Part shown: one piece after another, positions 21,740 through 32,959 of the stretch
Numbering within the stretch: position 1 is the first letter of the stretch
How the letters are laid out: each line of letters begins with the position of its first letter
Source of the DNA: Lithospermum erythrorhizon
Lineage: Eukaryota > Streptophyta > Magnoliopsida > Boraginales > Boraginaceae
Length of the DNA: 64,000 nt
Direction of reading: 5' to 3'
Assembly: GCA_019722365.1 (NCBI GenBank)
Contig: JADFUC010002442.1
Span: 1 to 64,000 of the forward strand
The notes under the pieces: model-generated
Seen by the model: only the letters and a program-made list of their open reading frames with translations
What the model was told of the DNA's origin: nothing
The model's database searches: none
Translations under genes and position numbers: made by a program

Positions 21740-24120
21740 TGTTTCTAAGCAAAGACTCCCATAAGCGCACCATCTTTGAAATTTGCGAAGCACTACGGTA
21801 AAATGGGTAGAAGACACGATGAGGATTAAATACTTCGAGGCCACTTTCGAGGGGAAAGAAGAAGGGTACTAAACCTATTGATGAGACATGCATGGAAATG
21901 AGCCCTCCGATTGTGCACAAAAAATACTCGAAGGCCAAAAAGCCGGAGATCAAAGCTTCAGGACTTCTAAGACCTTTGATGAAGATGAGACTATTCAGAG
22001 TCCGATGCCTTTGAAGTGATATTCACTCACATTTGCTATTGATACTAATTCCCCGGTGGAGGAAGTTCCGGCAACTCACAACAACTATCTGCCATGGGTT
22101 GATTACTCTAATGTGCGAGATCTTGATAACCCTAAATCGGGTGCAAGTCCACCAGTCGATGTTGACCCGAATTTGGGGAGAAGTCCCGTACTAAAATTAA
22201 TGTTAAGGAGGCGTTGGAGAGAAAGTGGATTGAGGAGCCAATTGTTAGAAAAGAGTCTTTGACTCTTCATCTTTGTGATAATGGCCGAAGTGCAGTGCAG
22301 TCGGGACCTTACATTGGCCATACGGTAATGACAAATGAACCATCTACTATTGATGAATACGTACCAAGATGATGTTGAAGATTTTGATCCCTCTTTTAGT
22401 GAGAATGTGATGGCCGATCTTGGTAAAGTGCGATCATCTTCTTGAGGATGTGGTGCCGGATGTTGTAGAGGGACCAAGCTTGAAGGCTTGGGGAAACAAA
22501 GAACCAAATTAGCAAAAAACACTTTGAATTAAAGCTGCTTATCAGGATGATCACATTTAAAGACATCGATGCTATGCTTGTGGAGGGTATGTCCTCACAG
22601 CGTACCAAGAGTCAGTCACCACCCGAGAGCCTATATTTGAAGAGGCTCGTAGGGTTGATAATGCTTTCAATTATTCACCGACACCTTGGATGAAGACAGT
22701 GTGTTTCCTTCTCCGGAAACAAAGAAATCCAAGAAGACGGAAATTGAAGAAAATAAGTGAGGCCGGTCGCCCCCAGAGGCTGGCCTAAAATGTCAAAAGA
22801 GGAGAGAGAGGCGCCAAAGAAGGCTAGGAGAGTGGAGAAAGAGGCGAGAAAAGTTGCCGTCAAACACAAAGAGATTCTTTGAGGGCGATGCAACTATGGA
22901 GAAGGAGGTTGAAGAGACTGTTGCCGAGGAGGAAACTGAGGTGATACCACCAGTCATCGCACATCATCGATGGCCCATTTTGCTGAGCCAAGAACAACAA
23001 GCCAATGATCCTGATGAGGACTCAGATGAAGAGAATGTTGCTGTTGTGATGGAAAGAAGGAGGAAGGCAAAGGGCAAACTCAGGCTAAATGAAAACAGAA
23101 CCATAATTGGGAATCGAAGAATTCCGAAGAATGTAATAATGTCGCAACCAAATGTATCTCTTAACTTTGAAGAAACTGATAGCCGGGTGGAAGTTTGTGG
23201 CCAACCGACGTGTAAGCTGGCGAGAAGTTATTGTCATCGGCCTTGAAGAACTCCAACGTCGTAAGGGATTCTTGAGGGAGGTGCAGGTCGTGGCCAATGT
23301 GGAGTTCTGAGCCCCACTATTCGAAGCTTGTCCAGAGTTCATATCTGACATATCCAGAACATCGATGACAACGCTGGCCACAAGTAAACCGTAAGGTAAC
23401 ATTTCATGATCGCCTTTGATTTTTCTCCCGGTTGATAAATGATCACTTTGGAAGACCAAATGGGGGTGCTCTGGGTATACTTTGAGGGACTAGTGATATA
23501 GTCAAGGAAGGTGTTGCTTCTTTGGGCGGTGTACTGTGGCTCGAGCTACCGTCTTAAGTTGGTATGAAGAGTATCTTTGTGTTGCATAGGTAGGAGTTGC
23601 AAATTAGTTTACCACTACCCCATAACACCCGGCCTGCTCCCGAAGCATTGGGAAAGTTTACGTATATGATTGGTACCGGTGCTTCTTCGATATAGGAAGG
23701 GTGCTGCTTTGATAAAATCACTTCCAGCGTGCAGCTTGGCATGCGTATTAAAGCGATCCCATATCCAAAAATGATCTGCGGCGTTCTTGAGCGGCACAAT
23801 GATATTCGACATCGATGATGTTGGGGAGTTAATCCGGAGTCATTACCGCCATCGAAGGCGATGGAAGGGACTCGTGTGGCGTTTAACTACGGGACCTCGG
23901 GCGGAAGATACCTCAGCCACACTCCCAGCTGATGGCACGGTCACGACTATTGAAGGAGGAGATTAGGAATTTAAATGGGGTGATTGACGAGCATGGCTCA
24001 TAAATCGGTGTTGGGCAAGGCTGAGGGAGTTTGGTAGTAAGGATGATGCGGTGTTGGTATTGATGATTTTTGTCGATGAGTGTTGATGTTGATAGTTAGG
24101 CCCAGGTGTTAACTTGGGTA
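21740..24120 (+). pseudogene. Envelope-like region of the Sirevirus, decayed
   Basis: This region lies between the Pol end and the 3' LTR, where some plant Sireviruses carry an extra frame of unproven function. Pieces are: an acidic/proline segment (22056-22340, SGASPPVDVDPNLGRSP), a Glu-rich and Lys-rich segment (22700-23090, EEENV and ERRRKAKGK), RRIPKNVIMSQPNVSLNFEE (23114-23180), DFSPG..NDHFGR (about 23415-23465), LGKFTYMIGTGAS (23650-23690), and PKMICGVLERHND (23765-23803). The order and flavour match the Sirevirus envelope-like protein as I know it. Many stops and shifts are present. No signal peptide or membrane anchor could be confirmed, so an envelope function is not shown. Confidence 0.65.
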
Positions 24121-24378
24121 TGTTTTTGGGACAAATAGGGGGAGATGTCCGGAATGGAGGAACCCTATGGTGGAGTAATTTTTTATTTCTAGTTTATCAT
24201 GTGATGTGTTACTTATGGATGTGTGGTGGTGTGTGAGCGTATGTAGAGCTTTGTTTGCTTTTACTGTGGCATCCTGTTTTTGGCCATCTGTCCCTCACTA
24301 ATGTATTGACAGTTGGTCGTATGTTATTCTTAAACAATCCGTCTTGTTTGTGTTTGTGTTGATTAAGCGGATATTTAT

Positions 24379-26597
24379 TGGAAATAACCCGTTCATTATA
24401 AGCATTTTTCTTAATGTGATTTTAGTTGCCCAGTTGGGTATTTGTGGTTAAAGTTAAATTTTTTTAATGGAATAATGATAATATGGGTTGAAGAATAATA
24501 TATTTTGAGGAATAGAAATTTAATTTGACTCGTGTTGAATTAGGTTGTTAAGCCCAGAGAAGGCGAAATTTGCGAACAAAAGCGAGACTAAACTCATGGG
24601 GTCAGCTTCCTACCTCCACTAACTTCTTATAATTATCATCTTTTTCTCAAACTTATCACAAAATTTTCTTTCTTCTTTCCTTAAGCAAAGGGCCGAGACC
24701 CCCTACGCTTTCCTTGGTTTTTTCATTTTCTTGGCAAATCTTGTGGAATCTGGAGTTCATGTCGTTTCCCGTCGTTCATCAAAGGTATGAGTTTTAATCT
24801 TGAATCTCATTATTTGAGGCTATAGTTGACCATTTACTAGTTTGACTTTTGTGTTGACTTTTAGATGCGGGTATTATGGTATAGAAATGTTATCCCAAGT
24901 ATCGTTTGGGGATTAGCGGTGATTTTGAGTGATTATTAGGGGTTAGAAATTGGTGTAAGTTGAGGTTGATTTTTTATTGACTTTTCTTAAATTAACTTTA
25001 AATGGTAATATGAGGTTAGAGGACTTTATGGAGTTGTTTTGGGTATAGAATTATTGGTTTGGATATGGATAGGTAAAGGGTGGAGTTGAAAGTTTGGAAA
25101 AGTTAGAGTATAGCATTTAGTATTTGAATTGGAGGGTTACATATTTAATAAGGTTAGTAGTTGTCAATTGATTCTTGGATTGATTAGAATGTGCTTAAGG
25201 TATGGCTGTTGGGAAGTATGGTGTGGCCGAATATTGAGATTTTACAGTTGGGGATTGGAATGTAGTTACGTTGGAATGTTAGAAGTGTATATCGATCAGA
25301 CTTTAGGATGATTCTTAGAGTTGTAAATTTGAATCGTGAGGTGGTTTAACACTTTCGGGGTTTATATAGATGTTGAGTTATTCTATGGAATGTATTATAA
25401 TGTATAATTTCTTTTAATAGGAGTTACGGATTAGGCGCGGGCGCCTAGAGTTGTCATTATGGCTTTTTTGGGCTCGAGGTGAGTACAAATCTGCTGATGG
25501 GTCCTTCATATATATTATGTTATATATTTTGCATGTGTTATCTTAGGACTATTCTAATATGTGTGTGACTATGATTGATATTATGTGGAAATTGTGATTT
25601 TGACTCATCGATGAAACAATTGAGATTTACGGTTATATTATGAAATATTAGTGTTATGAGATTGTAGATATGCCGATGTCTTTGTGTATGCTGGTGATGT
25701 GTGCGTGGTATGTGTTGTGTATCATTGTGTGCGGATGTGTTTTTGATTGCTGGCTATTTCTGCGGGCGGTGGTAATGAGCCGGCCGAGGTTTGGTATGGT
25801 GTGCATATTGTGTGGGCAGCATCACATGGATTCGGGAGGTTTGGTGTGATATGCACATTGAGGGGTGTAGCCTCGATTCGGGATGGAGGTAGAGGCCTCA
25901 AATGCGATTATTTGGAGGTGGATTCCTCACTTGATAACTTTTGTGTTGAGGCTGTTGTTTCCATAAATGAATATCGTTATTTATGGTTATAGGCTCATGT
26001 GTATTAATGATATGTAACATCGTATAAGAGGATTCTATGTGATATGTGGATAGTTATTCATTGTGTTGGTTAATGTATGTGCATATGTTATATATATATA
26101 ATATGAATATGTGATGGGATCGAATCTGTGGTATTTGTATTCACTCGAACTTAATAAACGACTCCACTTCTCTTTAGGCGGGCGTTTGTCAGGTCTCTAG
26201 GAGCGTCGTTGAGGTGGTGAGGATACGTTCTTCTTGGTAGTGAAGATTATAGGTGAGCGGTGGTGGCGTATAGGTCTACGTGATCATTCTCTTTTGTTGT
26301 CAATTTTGTATATATCTAGACTGGTGTGTTGTATTATATTGGGGATGCAGTTTGTCATGCACCATGTTTGCATTTTTGGATTTCTAGTATATAATTGGGT
26401 TGTATTATTCACATTAGTTTGTATTACGTTATGCATTATTTTGTTGGATGTGCTGTTGGAACACCGCGATGGAATAGAGTTTTGTTTTGATAATGTCGAC
26501 GGGTCATATTTGTTATTATCCATCGATTGGTGACTCACAGTGTGCAGGGTTGTTGTGATCTTAACCTCGGGAGGCCGACTTGGGGTGGGTCGTTACA
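24379..26597 (+). mobile_element. Solo LTR, family 2, copy b (2.2 kb)
   Basis: It starts TGGAAATAACCCGTTC and ends GGGTGGGTCGTTACA, flanked by TTTAT (24374) and TTTAC (26598), a 4/5 matching duplication. It is homologous to the reverse complement of 10715-13296. A C-rich leader-like stretch (24600-24780) and a short two-copy repeat around 25790-25860 (GGTTTGGTRTGRTRTGCAYATTG) lie inside. No coding domain is present. It must be younger than the Sirevirus it interrupts. Confidence 0.75.
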
Positions 26598-26710
26598 TTT
26601 ACGCTATGTTTTCTACTTACACGGATATTCTGCAGCTTCTATTTCTGGAGTTTATATCACGCTAAATGTGTGGAGTGTAGGGTTCTTAAAATATTTGTCC
26701 ACGAAAAACT

Positions 26711-26724
26711 TACGAAGGGGAGTT
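26711..26724 (+). other. Polypurine tract of the Sirevirus
   Basis: GAAGGGGAGTT sits directly before the 3' LTR start TGTTAGTG at 26725, the expected place of plus-strand priming. Confidence 0.75.
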
Positions 26725-27569
26725 TGTTAGTGCATTATAGTTGGTCAAGTGTTTCGCTAGTCACGATCAACCGTCCTTGACAGATGGTAGTAACTATTCA
26801 AGGCGAAGACGGGATCCTTTCGCTTTCGAATTGTGTTACCATATTTGAAGAGGATCTCGGAGGATCCTAGAAGATATGATTTGATGAAGCTTATGGGCAT
26901 GACTTGTAAATCAAGAAACAGAAGATACATGTCTAAAATAAATAGATTATATTGACCGAAGCATTTATTACTTGCAAGAAGGAAAGGATTCATTTATTAT
27001 GTACAAGATGGAAGTTTATGTTTATAGCAATATTTGCTATAAATTTATATTTTCTGTTATATTATGGCCGTTTAACGAGACGAAGAAAGTGTGAAACAAA
27101 GGTGGCAGTGCATATTGGCATTGAAGCATAGAGTTTTGTGTGAGGATTTGGGTGTAAGAATTTGAATGTGCAGTGTTACTATAAACTCCATTGGTTTTGG
27201 CTGGTATACGTGACACCACGAGATTTTCTTGGGTTTTATTTTAGTGAAAATTATTGTAGTTTACACATACTAGGGATAGTAGTGTGTGGTGAAGGATAGG
27301 GGTGTTATAGTCGGGGGCTGAGAGAAAAGCATACATTCATATTGGAGTAGAATAGGGGAGAATGTGGAGCATTCGAGTAAGATCCTGTTGTAATTCTTGA
27401 TCGTATTGAGTCTTATTTGGATAAGCGCACTCCCAGGGCGTAGGTCTTTGTTTGGCGGCCCAGGTTACCAAGCGTGTACTTTTTAGTTTTTGAGTTCTTT
27501 ACTTTGCATAGTTGTTGTCGGCCTTTGAATTGTTGCGGTTGATGCGTCACATTTTTGTCGGAGATTACA
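26725..27569 (+). repeat. Sirevirus 3' LTR
   Basis: It starts TGTTAGTGCATTATAGTTGG and ends GGAGATTACA. It aligns with the 5' LTR at 15827 but carries numerous substitutions and small indels, so the element is not recent unless part of the divergence is sequence error. Confidence 0.9.
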
Positions 27570-27589
27570 CAATTTCATGCCTGAGGCTG

Positions 27590-28620
27590 TGTTCAATCAT
27601 CAGCCACTAATTCTACACCAAAGAATGTTTTGATTGCTATACAATATTCAGGACTCTTGGTACGATGACTCAAGTGACACCAATCACGCTCATATAATCT
27701 TAACAATTTGCCTATTGCTCCCATTGTCGGTAGTGGCGGGAATTAAAAAAATTTATATATAGGAAGCTTGAAATAATTAATATTATATAAATAAAGAAAA
27801 ATATACAAAAATTTAGGGAGGCGAACAACTTAGGCTTTAAATAAATAATGAGTAAATTATTTTTTAATAGTAAAAATATAATTTTAAAATTTGAACTACT
27901 CACACTTGCCCACTATTCCTCCATTCGTGTTTGTAATGGTCAAGCCTTACCAATAAGTCACATGAACTACTTCTCTTTCTTGTGTCATCAATAAAGTTAT
28001 TCATCTCCATAATCTATTGCATGTTCGTAAAACACTAAAAATCTTCATAGAAGTGTTTGTTAGTTGCTTTGACAATAATGTCTATCTTGAATTCATGCTG
28101 ATGATCACTGATTTGTTAGGATCTTTTGTTCAGATTCTGTTTCAAGGCAAACTTAATCCAAAGAACTATACAGATTTGGAGTCTAATGCATCATCCCAGG
28201 CTCACGCATTTCACTACCCAAACAATCTCAATAAATTAGTCTTGTCAAACAGTTTGTTCCTCTTGTGAATCAGGAAAGAGTCATAGATTTTATTTACATG
28301 CTTCAACATTTATATCCACAACTCCTTTGGAAAAAACATGTATTCTCATGTATGGTGCAGAGTCTCTCTTTTCTAGTAAAGGCTTTCAATACAATGTTCA
28401 TTTGATTGATCATTTTACAAAATATGATTTATTTTATCCTATGAAATCAAAATCTGAAGATCATCATGTATTTAATAACTTCAAACCTATGGATTTGAAA
28501 CTAAAGTTTATAGGAAGATCAAAATATTGCAAAATGAGAGCGGGGCGAATATACAGAAATCTAACTTCATTAAGCATTGTCCATCAAATGTCTTCACATA
28601 CACTTTAGGCATAGAAACGA
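27590..28620 (+). pseudogene. Old Copia element: protease to integrase core
   Basis: This is the likely continuation of the gag start at 15.1-15.4 kb. ESWYIDLSDNNHT (27650-27690, a damaged DSGATNH protease site) is followed by an AT-rich insert, then NGQALPISHM (about 27935) and the pre-integrase segment (FDNNVYLEF, 28065-28100). The integrase core follows (FSSKGFQYNVHLIDHFTKYD 28370-28425, then KSEDHHVFNNFKPM). The second catalytic Asp region and the Glu region are degraded at 28530-28620. The sequence style fits Ale/Retrofit-type Copia and not the Sirevirus next door. Frames change several times. Confidence 0.75.
27715..27910. repeat. Short AT-rich insert within the Copia protease region
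   Basis: TAGTGGCGGG...AATATACAAAAATTTAGGGAGGCGAACAAC interrupts the protease reading. The same insert at the same place recurs at 40965-41095, so it was present before the segment was copied. It may be a small non-autonomous transposon, but no termini were proven. Confidence 0.5.
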
Positions 28621-28624
28621 GGCG

Positions 28625-28945
28625 AACCCTACCGAATCTTAACGAGGATTCGGTTCGAGAACAGTAGAAGATTCGAGTTCGGTTCGACTCGGGAGTTCGA
28701 CCGAATCGGAAAAACCGAGGTTCGATTCTCTTGAAAGGCCGAGAAAGGTTCAAGGTTCGATTAGAACAATCGGGGAGCAGAGTTCGAAGTTAGAAAACTG
28801 ACAAGTCGAATTTTAATAATAAAAGTAGAATTTTTTTTTTATAAATTTATGTGGTTCGGTAGAGGCAAATTTGGTCGAGCTGGGGTAGAATTCTATCTAA
28901 TCGGCTTGAATAAAACTTTTGAGTCGAATCGAACTTTGGGGTTCT
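28625..28945. repeat. TTCGGTTCG-rich imperfect repeat block
   Basis: The block is rich in GGTTCGA, TTCGGTTCG and GACCGAATC units and breaks the Copia integrase. Such tracts occur near ends of plant DNA transposons, but no inverted termini or coding frame were seen. The 81-residue minus frame is a repeat artefact. Confidence 0.5.
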
Positions 28946-28949
28946 TTTA

Positions 28950-29960
28950 CAGGGTTTATACACCTTCTCAAGTGGTGCAGAAGAAGAAAAGATAGGCACA
29001 TTAAACTGATCTTACTTTATTAGCTAATGCTTCCATGCATTTGACATACTATTATGATGCATACTCCTTTACTGTGTGCTTGATTACCAAGATTGCCTAA
29101 CAAATATCTTAATTATCTATCTCTTATCAAAGATTTGTAGTCGACTTTCTCAATAAAATTTACTAAAAGTGTTTTGGACGTAGATATCCCCTTACCTTAG
29201 GCCCTATAATAAACACAAACTTCATTTCAGATTATTTTTCGGCATAAAGGTTATAAGTGTCTGAATTTAGCTAGTGAAAGAGAATATAGACAGACATGTT
29301 ATGTTTCATTGAATCTTTGTTCCTTTGCTCAATCTCATACTTCCATTGCGTCTTCTGCCTCTTTTACTAATACAGGTTCTAGTTCTCCCTTCGATATTTT
29401 TTCTTCTTCTTCTCCATGTGACACTACACCATCAGGTCCCTCTAATCATAATTAACCTTTCCTATTACAACCGACTTTACTTTACCAATTATTTCTCCTT
29501 CTAACACATATATCTCTACTTCTCCATCCCTTCCCTCACCCTCCATTCTCTCTGTTTCCTTTATACCACACAGGGTAGCAGTATTCCTATTCAAGACAAT
29601 ATTCCTCCTTTCCTCGCTTAAACTACACAACCTATTTTCTCAAGCAATCCTCCTTCCCATATAATGATAACCAAGTCCCAAACAATTCATTCCAAACCAC
29701 GTGTATATATTTGTCTCACAAATACCCTCTTAGATATGTGTTGGTTGAACCATCTTCTTACTCCTGAGACAAGGGTTATCCCTGAATGGGGAGAGGTTAC
29801 AAGAAGATTACAATACTTTAATCAAAATTAGACATGGACCTTAATTCTAGCTCATTCTAATCCACAACATTGTCAATTGCAAAGAATGGATTTACAAGTC
29901 AAAGAAGAATGTTGATGTTCTCTTTAGATATCTGAAACTAGGTTAGTAGCTGCGAAGGTT
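28950..29960 (+). pseudogene. Old Copia element: integrase C-terminus to RT start
   Basis: In order: DCLTN.LIIYLLSK-like text (29090-29130), PYLRPYNKHKLHFR (29193-29235), HKGYKCLNLA (29245-29275), and a Ser/Thr/Pro-rich linker (29330-29620). The RT start follows near 29780 (PEWGEVTRRLQYFNQN, TWTLILAHSN). RT reading fades at about 29960 (RLVAAKGF), where other repeats begin, and resumes at 35205. Confidence 0.75.
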
Positions 29961-30239
29961 TTGAGAGTGTTTGGTGGCGAAATTTATTTTTTGTTGTTAG
30001 GTAAGCGAGTAGTGACGAAGTGTCGAGATCAAGCCTCAAAATAGTTGGAAGGGCCGATTCGCTACTATCGGAGACACAGCCCAGAGATATTTCGTCATAT
30101 CTTATATGGTAATGAGCAGGTATTATTGGCGTAAGATTGATCAACCTGATAAAGAGATTTGTTTTGAATTAGGTAAGAATCGATTTGAGGAGTTTTACGA
30201 ATAATGAAACTTTATGATTTGTTGAAGATCTTGTTCTCA

Positions 30240-30905
30240 ACTAAAAGACATTTCTTGAAGATCAAGTTGTTGGGCATATAGTAAGTGGTGGATCGGTTAG
30301 GGTTTCATGTGGTATTAAGAAGGTTTTTTTATTGCAAATCAAACAATTAGTTTTTGAAGACCGAAGCCCTAGTGTGTCCTACACTATATAAAGACCTCAA
30401 ACACAAGCTATGAAGTCGTGCCTTATATCATATTATTCAGAGAGTTTGTTCTTGTGTTGTGTGAGCTATCATCGAGAGTTTAGTGTAGGCTATTTGTGTT
30501 AGAAGAATTCTCTAATCTTCTAACTGAATGTACGATTGTTTATGACACTTTGTTATAACAATCCTTAAGAAATTTATATTGTTAAATCATTGTAAATTCG
30601 AACGAGAGAGTGTTGGCGTGAGAGACTCGGAGATAGAGGGTCTTTAGTCTTTATAAGCTAATTTAGGAGTAGAGTAGGGCGTAGTAGAATATATGAAATA
30701 TATTCGTATAAGTCTCTTCTTGTAATTTCTTCATATTATAGTGGAATCGCACCGCTCGGCAAGCTACCTCCTAGACCGTGTTATATTAGCACCGGGCGGG
30801 TTACCGTCTTTGTGTGTTTTTCACGTTCTACGCTATTTATTTCTATTTATTCTGCGTCGGTTTTATCTACCGATCCAGTGTTATTATTTGAGGTGCAGCA
30901 GAGTG
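30240..30905 (+). repeat. 5' LTR of a gag-only Sirevirus
   Basis: It shares ACGATTGTTTATGACACTTTG...TCATATTATAGTGGAATC...GTGTTATTATTTG with 32515-32925. A TATA box ACTATATAAAGACC is at 30391-30404. The R/U5 text (GAGAGTGTTGG...TATTCGTATAAGTC) parallels the reverse complement of the LTR at 13891-14856, so it is the same or a sister Sirevirus family. The left edge is not fixed. Confidence 0.7.
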
Positions 30906-30989
30906 CAACAACGAGATCCATCTGCGCAGCGTACTGACTAGTAGTATCGGAAGGGCACTCGACATACGAGTGGGAATCATGTGTGATGA

Positions 30990-32480
30990 AAAAAGTTGAA
31001 GAAAATCGTCCCCCAATGCCGATGGTTCAAATTATCTTTATTGAAAGAGGAGGATGGTTCTTACTTAAGATCCATGAATATTAAAATGGAAATATGTTTT
31101 ATACGGTGGACCCCTTTTAATTGATGGCACCATGATTGAAAGCTTGGTGGAATGGGCGTAAGGCGTGAAGCCCTAATGGAAAATTCGGCGAGAAGGCCTT
31201 GGATACGTCGTAGTTGTATGAACATAAATATTGATATCTTGATCCGAACTGTACGGTGCCAAAGAGGCTTAGGAAACTCTCGCTTGTGTATTTGAAGAAC
31301 TCACTTGAGGTTCGTGTGTATCGTCTCCCGACTTCACCATGAAACAACTTTGAGAATATGAGAATGACGGAAAAGGAGACCATCAATGAGTTCATTATCG
31401 GGCTGGGATATATCAATGAATTCTATAACCTTAGAGAAATGATGTCTAAGAAAAATTGTCAAAAACATACTTTCGAGATCTCTTTTTGAGAGATTGACTC
31501 CAAATAGTTGTCATGGAAGAGGCGAATGACATCTACATCACGAGGGTTGATGAGGTAATTCGTTCTCTTATCATATTTGAAATGTTTCTTGATGATCGAA
31601 GGTGTGTAAAGATAAAATCGCAGCAGCACTATCGAACCCGAAGTCGTGGCGATTACATCCGACAATCGTGCCTACCCAGGACACGAATATTGAAGAATTT
31701 GGATCGTGAGCTATAGAATCCAATGTCGAAAGTGAAGTTATGATCATAATCGATTCAACGTCTAGCTTTTCACAAAAGAAGTGTAATGCTACCTCAATCA
31801 AGTAAAAGAACAAAAATGCAAGCGTGTTGGGAGTGAGTTGCATTTCTGACTAAAACCAGATCGATTGTATGATTAAAGAAAGTGAGGATAGTGATGAGGA
31901 AGAGATGTCTTATGAGAAGTTGGGGTGATGTATGAAAAGTTACTAAGCCCGTTGTAACAAGTTGGCCAGGGCTTGTACGTAACAAGATAAGGAAAATAAG
32001 CGTCTTCTTGATGAAAATGTCGGATGTTAAATGTCATTTCGAATTAAAGGAGAATGTTGAGGGATTAAGCGTTGAATTGGAAGCCATGAGAAAATATGTC
32101 CGTATGCTGATGCGTGACTTCCAAGCTGGATGAAATTCTCTCTATTGGTTAGTCTCCAAATGACCATAGGTATAGGGTATGTTCTTTGAAGAATGTCTTT
32201 GAAGCATCTATGTGTGTTCAATTTGTAAAGTTAAAAAATCCAACTGGCCATACCAAATGTTGTCAACAAGCCCCAGTCGACAAGCTGGTCATTCAAATGT
32301 TAAAACACAATCCAAGAACAAAAAGAAAGAAAGAAGAAAGAAATGGGTTTTGTCATCCTTTGTGGAAATAAAGCCCACATAAGACCATCTTTTCTGAAGC
32401 TCCATGGAAGGATGTTATTGACATGGTCCGATCTCGTATTTCAGACTCTAAATTTGCATTCATCATGTAAGGAATGGAGG
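30990..32480 (+). pseudogene. Sirevirus gag remnant, no pol
   Basis: A decayed frame with the same plan as the minus-strand gag at 8.8-10.1 kb. Capsid pieces are TEKETINEFIIGLGYINEFYN (31369-31430) and DEVIRSLIIFEMFLDDRRC (31550-31610). A knuckle 1 region near 31820 is destroyed. The tail is LSVELEAMRKYVRMLM (32065-32115). Knuckle 2 is at 32355-32405 (CGNKAHIRPSFLKLHG) with its second Cys and last Cys changed. The element goes from gag straight into the 3' LTR near 32515; protease, integrase and RT are missing. Confidence 0.75.
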
Positions 32481-32514
32481 GTCAAAGGCGGAATACGGTA
32501 TAGCTCACCACAAA

Positions 32515-32930
32515 GAAGAATTCTCTCTAATATTAAATGTAAGATTGTTTATGACACTTTGTTATAGCAAATCCTCGAGAGAAGACTATATTTTTAAATC
32601 ATTGTAAGTCGAGCAATTTGGGAGAGTATTTCACGTGAGGGATTAGGAGATTGGGGTGCCTAGTCTTAAAAGCTAGTTTAGATGCGATGGGGTGTCATTA
32701 GATATGTGGAGCATATTCATATAAGTCACTGTGTAATTTATTCATATTATAGTGGAATCACCCATTTGGGCAGGCCTCCCCGAGATAGGTATTTGCGTGT
32801 ACCGAGCGTTCTGGCATCTTTATTAATAACTTTTTCGTTTTGCACTATTTATTTTTGTTTATTCTTTATCGGACTTATCTTTGTCAATCCACGGGTGTTA
32901 TTATTTGTTGGTCCTAACGGCGTCTGACAA
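32515..32930 (+). repeat. 3' LTR of the gag-only Sirevirus, 5'-truncated
   Basis: It begins at AAGAATTCTCTCTAAT, matching the middle of the upstream LTR (30508), and runs to GTGTTATTATTTG. The U3 part with the TATA box is missing, so a deletion has joined gag directly to R/U5. Confidence 0.7.
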
Positions 32931-32959
32931 CAGATCCGTCTCGCGCCGCGCCTTGCATG

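Larger units (their letters stand above)
15827..27569 (+). mobile_element. Sirevirus (Ty1/Copia) with envelope-like region, decayed
   Basis: Two direct LTRs (15827-16681 and 26725-27569) enclose a primer site, gag with two zinc knuckles, protease, integrase, RT and RNase H. After these comes an extra 3' region of about 2.4 kb with envelope-like coding. A 2.2-kb solo LTR is inserted between that region and the 3' LTR. Without that insertion it is about 9.5 kb, the usual size of env-carrying Sireviruses. Frameshifts and stops run throughout, so it cannot be autonomous. No clear 5-bp target duplication was found (TGCTT left, CAATT right). Confidence 0.9.

Noticed and set aside
22103..22522. 139-residue minus frame
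   Set aside because: It lies opposite the envelope-like region of a plus-strand Sirevirus and has no motif of its own.
15827..24120. A functional retrotransposon or virus
   Set aside because: Every domain has stops or frameshifts and the LTRs differ at many places; even with sequence error allowed, nothing shows it is active.
28508..28753. 81-residue minus frame rich in Arg and Phe
   Set aside because: It comes from TTCGGTTCG-type repeats.
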